In this document: positions 8,538 to 16,641 of the stretch, one piece after another
Layout of the letters: the number at the start of each line of letters is the position of its first letter
Numbering within the stretch: position 1 is the first letter of the stretch
From: Allobranchiibius huperziae
GTDB taxonomy: Bacteria > Actinomycetota > Actinomycetes > Actinomycetales > Dermatophilaceae
Assembly: GCF_013410455.1 (NCBI RefSeq)
Contig: NZ_JACCFW010000001.1
Span: 822,929 to 886,928 of the forward strand
Reading direction: 5' to 3'
DNA: 64,000 bases
Made by a program: the position numbers and the translations under genes
Notes under the pieces: generated by a model
Told to the model about the DNA's origin: nothing
Seen by the model: only the letters and a program-made list of their open reading frames with translations
Database searches by the model: none

Positions 8538-9118
8538 CATCCGACGGGGTGATCGTCGGGGACGACGGGTTGGCGCGCTGCGCCTGGGGATCCATCCCGG
8601 ACTACCTCACCTACCACGACACCGAATGGGGTGTCCCGGTGCACGGCGAGCGCGCTCTGCTGGAGCGGATCACCCTCGAGGCGTTCCAGTCCGGGCTGTC
8701 GTGGCTCACGATCCTGCGCAAGCGGGAGGGATTCCGCGCCGCGTTCGCCGGTTTCGACCCGCAGGTCGTGGCGGCGTACGACGACGCGGACGTCGAGCGG
8801 CTGCTGCAGGACACCGCGATCGTGCGCAACCGCCGCAAGATCGAGGCGGCCCGCGCGAACGCCCGTGCCACCCTGGCGCTGCGCGAGCGCGGCGGTCTCG
8901 ATGAGCTCTTCTGGTCGCACTCGCCCGCCACGCATACCCCACCGGCCCGGCTCGCCGACGTCCGCGCGACTTCCCCGGAGTCGGTGTCGCTGGCGAAGGA
9001 GCTGAAGAAGGCGGGCTTCGCGCACGTCGGGCCCACCACGATGTACGCCGCCATGCAGGCCTGCGGTGTGGTCGATGACCACCTGCGTGACTGTCACCGA
9101 GCCGCGGCGAGCGCATGA
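8534..9118 (+). CDS. tag: 3-methyladenine DNA glycosylase I
   Basis: This 194-residue HhH-superfamily enzyme removes 3-methyladenine from alkylated DNA. The opening RCAWG, TYHDTEWGVPVH and QSGLSWLTILRKRE match Tag. The zinc site is complete: Cys16 and His28 near the N-terminus and His183/Cys187 spaced i, i+4 at the C-terminus, as in the E. coli enzyme. The GTG start overlaps the previous stop (GTGA), and the TGA stop overlaps the ATG of the next gene (ATGA), so the three genes are tightly coupled. Confidence 0.96.
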   Translation: MTSDGVIVGDDGLARCAWGSIPDYLTYHDTEWGVPVHGERALLERITLEAFQSGLSWLTILRKREGFRAAFAGFDPQVVAAYDDADVERLLQDTAIVRNRRKIEAARANARATLALRERGGLDELFWSHSPATHTPPARLADVRATSPESVSLAKELKKAGFAHVGPTTMYAAMQACGVVDDHLRDCHRAAASA

Positions 9119-10359
9119 CCGCACTGCTGGCACCCCGCGCCGTCGCACGCGCGCGCGCCGACTGGCGGATCCTGGCCGACCGTCGCCTGGTGCCGCTGGT
9201 GGTGCTCGGGTACCTGGTCTGCCGGGCGTTCTCGACCGTCCTGATGATCTGGCTGGCCCGTCATCAGCCGCCCGCCGGCGTGCCGGGCGGCGTCTCCGGC
9301 GGCCACGCGACGTACTGGGACGAGACCCGGATGTGGGACGGGCGGTGGTACCAGGAGATCGCCGCGCACGGGTATCCGCATCACCTGCCGGTCGGTCAGG
9401 ACGGCAAGATCGCGCAGAACGCCTGGGCGTTCCTGCCGCTCTACCCGCTCGCCGTGAAGTGTCTGATGCTCGTGACCGGAGCCTCGTTCGCGGTGGCCGG
9501 TTCCCTGCTGTCACTGGTGCTCGGCGGCGCCGCGGTAGCGGTGATGGCCGTGCTGCTGCGCGACCGGATCGGCGCGCCGGCCGCGATCGCCAGTGCGGTG
9601 GTCTTCAGCGCGCTGCCGCCGGCGATCACCCTGCAGATGACCTACACCGAGTCGCTGGCCCTGCTGGTGCTGATGGGCTTCCTGCTGGCGCTCGAGCGTG
9701 AGCAATGGGCCGTTGCCGCCGTCCTCGCGCTCACCATGGGCCTGACCCGTCCCATCGCCGCGCCGATGGTGCTGGTCGTCCTGGCCGTAGCCGTCTCAAG
9801 GTGGCGCGAGCGGCGCATCCGGCCGGTGCGGGGCAGCGACTGGGTCGGTATGTCGGCGGTGGCAGCTGCGGGCGTGGTGGGGGCGCTGTTGTGGGCGCAG
9901 ATCGCCGGTCGGGTGACCGGCGTCCGGTCGGCGTACTTCGACACCCAGGGCGCCTGGCGCGCCGACGGGGTCGTCTTCTTCGTGCCCTGGGTGCGCAACT
10001 TCGAGTTGCTCTTCGGCCAGGTCGGGGCGGTCATCGTCCTCGTGGCGCTGCTCGCGACGTTCGTGGTGATGGTCACCGGGTCATGGGCGCGCGCGCTCGG
10101 ACCGGTGCTGCTGGGCTGGACCGTGGCGTACGCGGCGTACCTGGTCGCGACCGTCGACGTGTGGACCAGCACCTACCGCTACGCGATGTTCCTCTTCCCG
10201 CTGGTGCCCGTCACGCTCGGCGTCGGATGGATGCGCCGCGAACGCCGCGTCCTCGTCCCGCTGCGGTGCGCGGTCTTCCTGCTGCTCTCGCTCGGCTGGC
10301 AGGTCTGGTGGGCCTGGACGCTGCTGCGTTTCGTTCCGCCCGTCGGCAACCCGATCTGA
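9115..10359 (+). CDS. PIG-V-like mannosyltransferase family membrane protein (copy 2)
   Basis: This 414-residue polytopic protein is paralogous to the product at 4720-5892. It shares MWDGRWYQEIAAHGYP, WAFLPLYPLA, LQMTYTESLALLVLMGFLLALEREQW and VWTSTYRYAMFLFPLVPV, and has a similar spread of membrane segments. It is predicted to be a GT-C glycosyltransferase that works on the outer face of the membrane with a lipid-linked sugar donor. It begins with ATG inside the tag stop (ATGA). The paired copies flank the dapE-tag genes, so a duplication within this locus or parallel roles in one glycan pathway are possible. Confidence 0.84.
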   Translation: MTALLAPRAVARARADWRILADRRLVPLVVLGYLVCRAFSTVLMIWLARHQPPAGVPGGVSGGHATYWDETRMWDGRWYQEIAAHGYPHHLPVGQDGKIAQNAWAFLPLYPLAVKCLMLVTGASFAVAGSLLSLVLGGAAVAVMAVLLRDRIGAPAAIASAVVFSALPPAITLQMTYTESLALLVLMGFLLALEREQWAVAAVLALTMGLTRPIAAPMVLVVLAVAVSRWRERRIRPVRGSDWVGMSAVAAAGVVGALLWAQIAGRVTGVRSAYFDTQGAWRADGVVFFVPWVRNFELLFGQVGAVIVLVALLATFVVMVTGSWARALGPVLLGWTVAYAAYLVATVDVWTSTYRYAMFLFPLVPVTLGVGWMRRERRVLVPLRCAVFLLLSLGWQVWWAWTLLRFVPPVGNPI

Positions 10360-10362
10360 ACC

Positions 10363-11169
10363 TCAGCGTCCCTCGAAGCGAGCCGGGGTCTTGGACAGGA
10401 ACGCCTCGACGGCGGCCGCGTGGTCCTGCGAGGACCCCGTCCGCGCCATGAGTTCCGCCTCGTGCGCCAGGGATGCCTCCAGGTCGTGACCGGCCGAGTA
10501 GGCCAGGGCCTGCCGGATCGAGGCGTACGCCAGCGTCGGCCCGGCCGCCAGCTGCGCCGCGAACTGGGCGACGGTCTGCTCCAGCTCGACCGCCGGTACG
10601 AGGCGGGTCACCAACCCCAGCTGCTGCGCCTCCTGCGCCGGGACGGTCCGGGGGAACATCAGCAGCTCGCGCGCCGCCGGGTAGCCGATCAACCGCGGCA
10701 ACGTCCAGGACGACCCGGTGTCACTGGAGAGCCCGATGGCCGCGAACGAGGTGTTGAAGCCGGCGGTGTCCGCGACGATCCGCGCGTCGGCCGCGAACGC
10801 CATCGACGCACCCGCACCGGCGGCGATGCCGTTGACGGCGGCGATCACCGGCTTGTCCATGGTGAGCAGCAGGGTGGCGATCGGGTTGTAGTGCGACTCC
10901 ACCGTCGAGGACAGCGGCTCGCCGCTGCGCAACTGCGTGACGTGCTCCTTGAGGTCCTGCCCGACGCAGAACGCCTTGCCGGTGCCGGTGAGCACGACCG
11001 CGCGCACCTGGGTGTCCGCCGCCAGCTCCTGCAGGTTGGACAGCAGCGACTCCTTGGTCGCGAGGTCCAGGGCGTTCATGGCCTCGGGCCGGTTCAGCCG
11101 GACGGTCGCGACGCCCTCGGTGTTCGTGACTACGACGGGGTGTTCGGCCTGCTCGGCGGCGGACGTCAT
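10363..11169 (-). CDS. Enoyl-CoA hydratase/isomerase family protein (PaaG-like)
   Basis: This 268-residue crotonase-fold protein has the oxyanion-hole segments FCVGQDLKEH and AAVNGIAAGAGASMAFAADARI. At the usual catalytic positions it has FAAIGLSSDTGSSWTLPRLIG, with Asp where hydratases have the second Glu. That pattern is found in PaaG, the 1,2-epoxyphenylacetyl-CoA isomerase, and in other isomerases. Phenylacetate or related CoA-thioester metabolism is therefore more likely than simple hydration, but no other paa gene lies nearby. The ATG has CCCGAGGAGACCCCG in front, a good Shine-Dalgarno. It converges with the previous gene with only 3 nt between the stops. Confidence 0.88.
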   Translation of the reverse strand: MTSAAEQAEHPVVVTNTEGVATVRLNRPEAMNALDLATKESLLSNLQELAADTQVRAVVLTGTGKAFCVGQDLKEHVTQLRSGEPLSSTVESHYNPIATLLLTMDKPVIAAVNGIAAGAGASMAFAADARIVADTAGFNTSFAAIGLSSDTGSSWTLPRLIGYPAARELLMFPRTVPAQEAQQLGLVTRLVPAVELEQTVAQFAAQLAAGPTLAYASIRQALAYSAGHDLEASLAHEAELMARTGSSQDHAAAVEAFLSKTPARFEGR

Positions 11170-11214
11170 CGGGGTCTCCTCGGGGAACGGGCGGGTGTGC
11201 GGGGCGCGGCGGAT

Positions 11215-11243
11215 TTCCGCAACGCACCCGGTTCGGCGATAAT
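11215..11243 (+). promoter_or_regulatory. Putative promoter of the DUF3117 gene
   Basis: GATAAT at 11238-11243 is a strong -10 box. It lies 17 nt after a weak -35 (TTCCGC, 11215-11220) and leaves a leader of about 85 nt. Confidence 0.45.
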
Positions 11244-11336
11244 AAGGCTCAATTGCGAGGCCGTTCCGGCCAGCAGATCGTTCGGAAAGCTGCGTGGCGG
11301 GTGGCGCGAAGGCGTCACGCCACCGAAGGGAGCACC

Positions 11337-11504
11337 ATGGCGGCGATGAAGCCGCGGACCGGAGACGGCCCGCTCGAGGTCACCAAAGAGGGCCGCAGCA
11401 TCCTGCTGCGCATGCCGCTCGAAGGCGGTGGCCGGCTGGTGGTGGAGATGAACGCCGAGGAGGCCGCCGCGCTCGGTGATGCGATCAAGGGCTGTATCGG
11501 CTGA
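11337..11504 (+). CDS. DUF3117 family small protein
   Basis: This 55-residue protein begins MAAMKPRTGDGPLEVTKEGR and continues with MPLEGGGRLVVEMNAEEAAALGDAIK, which is the highly conserved DUF3117 sequence of actinobacteria (Rv1211 in M. tuberculosis). The ATG follows GAAGGGAGCACC, a good ribosome-binding site. The function is unknown; its size and conservation suggest a small structural or regulatory factor. It is divergent from the enoyl-CoA hydratase and followed by an intrinsic terminator. Confidence 0.93.
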   Translation: MAAMKPRTGDGPLEVTKEGRSILLRMPLEGGGRLVVEMNAEEAAALGDAIKGCIG

Positions 11505-11522
11505 GGCGACCCTCATCCGCGA

Positions 11523-11560
11523 CGAAGACCTCACCCGTCCGGGTGGGGTCTTCGTTCTTG
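11523..11560 (+). terminator. Intrinsic terminator after DUF3117
   Basis: CGAAGACCTCACCCG (11523-11537) pairs with CGGGTGGGGTCTTCG (11540-11554) with one G-T pair. It is followed by TTCTTG. The same hairpin can serve the O-methyltransferase gene arriving from the other side. Confidence 0.85.
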
Positions 11561-11571
11561 TGCGGGCCCGG

Positions 11572-12204
11572 TCAGTCGGGGGTGACGGCGGTCAGGAGGC
11601 CGTCGCCGACCGGCAGCAGCGCGACCCGCAACGTCGGGTCGTCGCGCAGCGACTTGCCGAGGTCGCGCACGATCGTGGTGGCCTCGTCGCGCGCCACCGG
11701 GTCGGCGACCTTGTCGTGCCACAGCATGTTGTCGATCGCCAGCACGCCGCCGGGGCGCAGCAGTCGCAGGGCCTGCTCGACGTACACGGGGTAGTCGGGC
11801 TTGTGACCGTCGACCAGCACCATGTCGTACGCCGAGTCGGTCAGCCGGGGGAGCACCGTGAGGGCGTTGCCGCAGATGATGCGCAGCCGGTGCGGCGCGA
11901 TGCCCGCCTCGGCGTAGGCCTCGCGGGCCGCGCTCTGGTGTTCGGCGCTGACGTCGATGGTCGTGAGGACCCCCCGTGCCGGCATCCCGGAGAGCAGCCA
12001 GAGGCCGGAGACTCCCGCTCCCGTGCCCACCTCGACGACCGACGTGGCACGCGCCGCGGCGGCCAGGGTCTGCAACGCGGCTCCGGTGCCCGTGCCGATC
12101 GGGGTCGCGCCGAGCTTCTCTCCCCGCTCGCGGGCGCGCGCGACGGCCTCGGGCTCGGTGATGAAGTCCTCGGCGTAGCTCCAGCTCGACGCGCGCATCT
12201 GCAT
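11572..12204 (-). CDS. SAM-dependent O-methyltransferase
   Basis: This 210-residue protein resembles class-I O-methyltransferases of the caffeoyl-CoA/catechol type (methyltransferase family 3). [15 protein letters not shown] is the SAM-binding glycine motif. [36 protein letters not shown] is the characteristic metal/substrate region. It is divergently transcribed from sigE, the same arrangement as Rv1220c-sigE in M. tuberculosis. The start at 12204 gives [13 protein letters not shown]; a second in-frame ATG is 6 nt further in. The substrate is unknown. Confidence 0.9.
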   Translation of the reverse strand: MQMRASSWSYAEDFITEPEAVARARERGEKLGATPIGTGTGAALQTLAAAARATSVVEVGTGAGVSGLWLLSGMPARGVLTTIDVSAEHQSAAREAYAEAGIAPHRLRIICGNALTVLPRLTDSAYDMVLVDGHKPDYPVYVEQALRLLRPGGVLAIDNMLWHDKVADPVARDEATTIVRDLGKSLRDDPTLRVALLPVGDGLLTAVTPD

Positions 12205-12265
12205 GGGTGCAGTCTGCCGGGCCGCGGCGGCACATACCAATACGGCACCGATCTGCTCGCCCGCC

Positions 12266-12294
12266 GGGAGAACATTCCGGACCCGTCGTACGTT
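12266..12294 (+). promoter_or_regulatory. Possible ECF-type promoter upstream of sigE
   Basis: GGGAGAAC (12266-12273) is followed after 17 nt by CGTT (12291-12294). This resembles the GGAAC-N16-17-CGTT pattern of group-4 sigma factors, so sigE may be autoregulated. The -35 match is imperfect. Confidence 0.35.
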
Positions 12295-12370
12295 GAAGCG
12301 ATATGCACCGCATCGAGGATGCCAAGCAACCGCACAGCCCACGCACAGCGGACCTGGCGAGGCTGAGGTC

Positions 12371-13015
12371 ATGACGACCCAGCATGCCCCGTCGACGACC
12401 CGCACGATCGTGCCCGACGAGGCGCCACCGGGCTGGGTGCCCCCCACGTGGGAGGAGATCGTCACCGAGCACTCCGCGCGCGTCTACCGGCTGTCCTACC
12501 GGCTGACCGGGAACGTGCACGATGCCGAGGACCTCACGCACGACGTGTTCCTGCGCGTGTTCCGCTCACTCGGCTCCTACCGTCCCGGCACGTTCGAGGG
12601 CTGGCTGCACCGCATCACCACCAACGTCTTCCTGGACAAGATGCGCCGCAAGCAGCGCATCCGCTTCGACGCCCTCTCCGACGAGTCCGCAGCAAGGCTC
12701 CCGAGCCGTGAGGGCAGTCCGGAGCAGACCTACGTCGACGCGCACTTCGACGACGACATCCAGCGGGCCCTGGACGCCCTCGCACCGGACTTCCGCGCGG
12801 CCGTGGTGCTGTGTGACATCGAGGGCCTGTCGTACGAGGAGATCGCCGCGACCCTGGACGTGAAGCTCGGCACGGTGCGATCGCGGATCCACCGCGGGCG
12901 TGCGCAGCTGCGCGAGGCGCTGGCCCACCGGGCGCCCCGTCCGCAGACCACGTCCACGGCGCCTGCCACCCGCCCGGGTCTGAGCATGCCGGTGATGCCG
13001 GCGGGTTCCCTATGA
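12371..13015 (+). CDS. sigE: ECF RNA polymerase sigma factor SigE
   Basis: This 214-residue group-4 sigma factor has region 2 ([29 protein letters not shown], with [17 protein letters not shown]) and region 4 ([44 protein letters not shown]). An N-terminal extension of about 35 residues precedes region 2, as in mycobacterial SigE. The stop overlaps the next gene's ATG (ATGA), and that gene encodes an anti-sigma factor. The gene order methyltransferase-sigE-rseA-htrA-tatB matches M. tuberculosis Rv1220c-Rv1224, where SigE controls the envelope-stress response. The ATG follows GGCTGAGGTC. Confidence 0.93.
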   Translation: MTTQHAPSTTRTIVPDEAPPGWVPPTWEEIVTEHSARVYRLSYRLTGNVHDAEDLTHDVFLRVFRSLGSYRPGTFEGWLHRITTNVFLDKMRRKQRIRFDALSDESAARLPSREGSPEQTYVDAHFDDDIQRALDALAPDFRAAVVLCDIEGLSYEEIAATLDVKLGTVRSRIHRGRAQLREALAHRAPRPQTTSTAPATRPGLSMPVMPAGSL

Positions 13016-13554
13016 TCCGCGTGCGCGACGGGCACGACATGCACGATCAGGACGTCCTGTCCGACTACGTCGACGGGATGCTGGACCCTGAGCGGACCTG
13101 CGGCGTCGAGCGGCACCTGTCGGTCTGCCTGCACTGCCGCGCCTTCGTGCAGGAGCAGCGCGAGGTCATCGCGCGGATGCGCAGCTTCACCCTGGGTCAT
13201 CAGGGCCAGCACGACCTCGCGGCCGGGCTGATGCACATGGCGCGGGAGGTGCACCGGGAGTGCGCACCCATCCGGCCGCAGGGGCCGGCCACCCTGGCGA
13301 CCTCTGCGCCCGCGCAGTACGCGTCGGCACGGCGTTCCGTCGCGTGCGCCGTGTTCGCCGTGGCGGGATGCGTCGGCGCCGCGCTCGTCGCGGTCCAGGT
13401 GCCGGTGGGCACCACCGGCGGGACGCCGGGTCAGATGCAACGAGGAGGGTCCTCGGTCGTACGGCAGCTGCCCCGGGCGTCGAGCGGCTCCGGCACCGAG
13501 CCGGTGGCCGATCCTGTCGTGCGCGCGGCGATGGTGCGGTCCGGCGGCCACTGA
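13012..13554 (+). CDS. rseA: Zinc-finger anti-sigma factor (RseA-like), membrane-anchored
   Basis: This 180-residue protein has an N-terminal anti-sigma domain with the ZAS metal motif His35-x3-Cys39-x2-Cys42 (RHLSVCLHC). A probable membrane helix follows near residues 109-129 ([21 protein letters not shown]), then a Gly/Ser-rich tail. It is predicted to hold SigE at the membrane until stress, oxidation or proteolysis releases it. It overlaps sigE by 4 nt. M. tuberculosis RseA is largely cytosolic, so the hydrophobic segment may be a difference; its insertion is an inference from hydrophobicity. Confidence 0.88.
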   Translation: MIRVRDGHDMHDQDVLSDYVDGMLDPERTCGVERHLSVCLHCRAFVQEQREVIARMRSFTLGHQGQHDLAAGLMHMAREVHRECAPIRPQGPATLATSAPAQYASARRSVACAVFAVAGCVGAALVAVQVPVGTTGGTPGQMQRGGSSVVRQLPRASSGSGTEPVADPVVRAAMVRSGGH

Positions 13555-13581
13555 CCCGTGTCGTAGGCGACAATCGCCGGT

Positions 13582-14721
13582 ATGACGCCGTCCGACCCGC
13601 CTGGGCCTCAGCCGCCGTTCCTTGTGCCCGGGCCGCCGCCTGTCCCGCAGCCGACGCCGCCCCGCAAGGGCCGCGCGGGACTGCTCGCCGGGGGCGCGCT
13701 GGTGCTCGCGCTGATCGCCGGTGCGGTCGGTGGCGTCGGCGGCTCGCTCATCACCCACCACTACGACCGCACGGACACCGCGGACGTGGCGGGCGGTGAC
13801 CAGGTCAGCGCCATCGCCAAGCGGTCGCTGCCGAGCGTGGTCACCATCCAGATCGCCGACTCCACCGGCAAACCCGTCGGCACCGGGTCCGGTTTCGTGA
13901 TCCGCTCCGACGGCTACATCGTCACCAACAACCACGTCGCGGAGGGCGCCGGCTCGACCGGCCGGCTGACGGTGCAGTTCTCCGACAACTCCACGGCGAG
14001 CGCCCGCATCATCGGTGCCGACGCGTCGTACGACCTGGCGGTCATCAAGGTCTCCCACGGCACCCTGCCCACCCTGCGGTACGGCGACTCCGACGCGCTC
14101 ATCGTGGGGCAGTCGGTCATCGCGGTGGGCGCGCCCCTCGGGCTGACCGGCTCGGTCACCACCGGCATCGTGAGCGCGCTGAACAGGCCGGTCACCACCG
14201 GACAGTCGATGTCGGACGTGTCCTACCTCAACGCGGTGCAGACCGATGCCGCGATCAACCCCGGCAACTCCGGCGGCCCGCTGCTGGACATGCACGGGCG
14301 GGTCGTGGGCGTGAACTCGGCGATCGCCAGCACGGGGGGCAGCAGCGCGTCGGACGGCCAGCAGAGCGGCAACATCGGGGTGGGGTTCGCGATCCCGTCG
14401 GCACAGGTGCAGCGCACGGTGGACCAGCTGATCAGGACCGGCAAGGCGGAGCACCCCAGCATCGGGATCCAGGTCGACACGGACTACGACGGGACGGGCG
14501 TGCGCGTCGGTGGCGTGGATGCGGGCGGCCCGGCGCAGCGTGCCGGGGTGGCCACCGGCGACGTCATCACCGCGGTCGACGGGGTCAAGGTGGCCGGTCC
14601 GACCGCGTTCATCGTGGCTCTGCGTTCCAAGCCGATCGGCGCCACGGTGACCTTGACGATCGCGAGCAACGGCGGCAGCCGTAGTGTCGCGGTGCAGACC
14701 AGCGCATCGACGAACAACTGA
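13582..14721 (+). CDS. htrA: HtrA/DegP-like serine protease with PDZ domain
   Basis: This 379-residue protease starts with a Pro-rich cytoplasmic stretch (residues 1-29), one membrane anchor (31-55) and an extracytoplasmic trypsin-like domain. The catalytic triad is visible as His118 (TNNHVA), Asp151 (SYDLAVIK) and Ser230 (NPGNSGGPLLD). A single PDZ domain follows (about 285-370, GVRVGGVDAGGPAQRAGVATGDVI). It degrades or refolds damaged exported proteins and, given the neighbours, probably belongs to the SigE envelope-stress response. GACAAT lies 7 nt before the ATG and no Shine-Dalgarno is seen, so a separate leaderless promoter is possible. Confidence 0.94.
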   Translation: MTPSDPPGPQPPFLVPGPPPVPQPTPPRKGRAGLLAGGALVLALIAGAVGGVGGSLITHHYDRTDTADVAGGDQVSAIAKRSLPSVVTIQIADSTGKPVGTGSGFVIRSDGYIVTNNHVAEGAGSTGRLTVQFSDNSTASARIIGADASYDLAVIKVSHGTLPTLRYGDSDALIVGQSVIAVGAPLGLTGSVTTGIVSALNRPVTTGQSMSDVSYLNAVQTDAAINPGNSGGPLLDMHGRVVGVNSAIASTGGSSASDGQQSGNIGVGFAIPSAQVQRTVDQLIRTGKAEHPSIGIQVDTDYDGTGVRVGGVDAGGPAQRAGVATGDVITAVDGVKVAGPTAFIVALRSKPIGATVTLTIASNGGSRSVAVQTSASTNN

Positions 14722-14743
14722 GGCTCGCAGGGAGGATGGTGAC

Positions 14744-15118
14744 ATGTTCGGGATCACGTCGTGGAAACTGCTGATCCTGCTCGTCGCCGCCATGGTCCTG
14801 ATCGGGCCTGAGCGGATGCCGGAGTACCTGGAGAAGCTGCGCACGTTCATCCGGCAGGCCCGTGACATGGCGAACGGCGCCAAGGGCAACCTGAAGGACC
14901 AGCTCGGGCCGGACTTCGAGGACATCGACTGGCGCCAGTACGACCCTCGCCAGTACGACCCGCGCAAGATCATCCGCCAGGCGCTCTACGACGACGAGGA
15001 CTCCGGCGAGCCGACCGAGGAGGCGCCCTACCTCGGCCACGACGGGATCGCCGCGCACGAGGACCACCGCCGGTGGGATCCGGACCGCGCCACGCCGTAC
15101 GACGTCGACGCCACCTGA
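14744..15118 (+). CDS. tatB: Sec-independent translocase protein TatB
   Basis: This 124-residue protein has the TatB layout: a short N-terminal membrane helix (residues 6-21) ending in the conserved LIGPERMPEYLEKLRTFIRQAR, then an amphipathic helix and an acidic tail. TatB binds the twin-arginine signal peptide together with TatC, exporting folded proteins. GGGAGGATGGTGAC precedes the ATG. It follows htrA by 22 nt, the same order as in M. tuberculosis. The stop lies 4 nt from the convergent gnd stop. Confidence 0.92.
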   Translation: MFGITSWKLLILLVAAMVLIGPERMPEYLEKLRTFIRQARDMANGAKGNLKDQLGPDFEDIDWRQYDPRQYDPRKIIRQALYDDEDSGEPTEEAPYLGHDGIAAHEDHRRWDPDRATPYDVDAT

Positions 15119-15122
15119 GGGG

Positions 15123-16580
15123 TCAGTGCGTCGAGGGCTCCGTCTCGATCTCGGTGCGGTCACCGGACCACAACGTGTGGAACGTGCCCTTCTTGTCCAC
15201 CCGCTGGTAGGTGTGCGCGCCGAAGAAGTCGCGCAGCCCCTGCACGAGTGCGGCCGGCAGCCGGTCGGAGGACAGCGCGTCGTAGTAGGCGAGCGCCGAG
15301 GAGAAGCCCGGCGCCGGGATGCCCGAGGCGGCAGCGATGCCGACGATGCGCCGCCACGCCGCGTCACCCTCGGCGACCGCGTTCGCGAAGTAGGGGTCCT
15401 CGAGCAGAGTCTCCAGATCGGGGTTCTTCTCGTACGCCTCGACGATCCGGTTGAGGAACTGCGCGCGGATGATGCAGCCGCCGCGCCAGATCCTCGCCAT
15501 GTCGCCGAGGTCGATGTCCCAGTCGTACTCGCTGGCCCCGGCGATGATCAGGTCGAAACCCTGCGCGTAGGCGACCACCTTCGAGGCGTAGAGCGCGGCG
15601 CGCACGTCGTCCTCGAAGCCCTCGCCGACCTCCTGAACCTGCGGGCGTGATGCCGCGGTCTTACGCACGGCCGCCCGCTGGGTGGGCTTGGAGGAGACCG
15701 CGCGGGCGAAGACCGCCTCGCCGATACCGGACACCGGGATGCCGAGGCCGACGGCGTTCTGCACGGTCCACACGCCGGTGCCCTTGGAGCCGGCCTGGTC
15801 CTCGATGACGTCGACCAGTGGCTTGCCGGTGTCGGCGTCGGTCTGCTTCAGGACCTCCGCGGTGATCTCGATCAGGTAGGACTCCAGATCGCCGTCGTTC
15901 CACTCGGTGAAGATCTGCGCGACCTCGCTCGTGGAGTGCCTGCCGACGCGCCGGAGCAGGTCGTACGCCTCGGCGATGAGCTGCATATCGGCGTACTCGA
16001 TGCCGTTGTGCACCATCTTCACGAAGTGCCCGGCGCCGTCGGTGCCGACGTGGGTCACGCACGGCTCGCCCTCGGCGACGGCGGCGATGGAGCGCAGGAT
16101 CGGCCCGAGGGTCTCCCACGCCTCGGCGGAGCCGCCCGGCATGATCGACGGGCCGTGCAAGGCGCCCTCCTCGCCGCCGGAGATGCCGGTGCCGACGAAG
16201 TTCAGGCCGCGTTCGCGCAGCTGCTTCTCGCGCCGGATGGTGTCGTGGAAGTTGGCGTTGCCGCCGTCCACGATGATGTCGCCCTCCTCGAAGAGGTCGG
16301 CGAGCTGGTCGATCACGGCGTCCGTGCCCGCGCCGGCCTGCACCATGATGATCGCCGTACGCGGCTTGGCCAGGGAGGCCGCGAAGTCCTCGATGGTCTC
16401 CGACGCCACGAAACCGGCGTCGGCGTGCTCGCGCACGAGATCGTCGGTGCGTGCCTGGGTGCGGTTGAAGACCGCGACGGTGTTGCCCTCCCGGGACGCG
16501 AGGTTGCGCGCCAGGTTCGATCCCATCACCGCGAGGCCGACGACCCCGATGTTGGCCTGCTGCTGGTGGTCGTCGCTCAT
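15123..16580 (-). CDS. gnd: 6-phosphogluconate dehydrogenase (decarboxylating)
   Basis: This 485-residue enzyme has the length of the dimeric class. It oxidatively decarboxylates 6-phosphogluconate to ribulose 5-phosphate in the pentose phosphate pathway, normally with NADP. Visible marks are NIGVVGLAVMGSNLARNLA for cofactor binding, DGGNANFHDT, GTGISGGEEGALHGPSIMPGG, GAGHFVKMVHNGIEYADMQ with the catalytic Lys, and the C-terminal QGLRDFFGAHTYQRVD. The ATG follows GAGAGGAACGGCC. The gene ends 4 nt from tatB on the opposite strand. Confidence 0.97.
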   Translation of the reverse strand: MSDDHQQQANIGVVGLAVMGSNLARNLASREGNTVAVFNRTQARTDDLVREHADAGFVASETIEDFAASLAKPRTAIIMVQAGAGTDAVIDQLADLFEEGDIIVDGGNANFHDTIRREKQLRERGLNFVGTGISGGEEGALHGPSIMPGGSAEAWETLGPILRSIAAVAEGEPCVTHVGTDGAGHFVKMVHNGIEYADMQLIAEAYDLLRRVGRHSTSEVAQIFTEWNDGDLESYLIEITAEVLKQTDADTGKPLVDVIEDQAGSKGTGVWTVQNAVGLGIPVSGIGEAVFARAVSSKPTQRAAVRKTAASRPQVQEVGEGFEDDVRAALYASKVVAYAQGFDLIIAGASEYDWDIDLGDMARIWRGGCIIRAQFLNRIVEAYEKNPDLETLLEDPYFANAVAEGDAAWRRIVGIAAASGIPAPGFSSALAYYDALSSDRLPAALVQGLRDFFGAHTYQRVDKKGTFHTLWSGDRTEIETEPSTH

Positions 16581-16641
16581 GGCCGTTCCTCTCGAGTGCT
16601 GCGCTGCGTCCTCTGCGCCCCGGTCGGGGTAGGAATCACTA

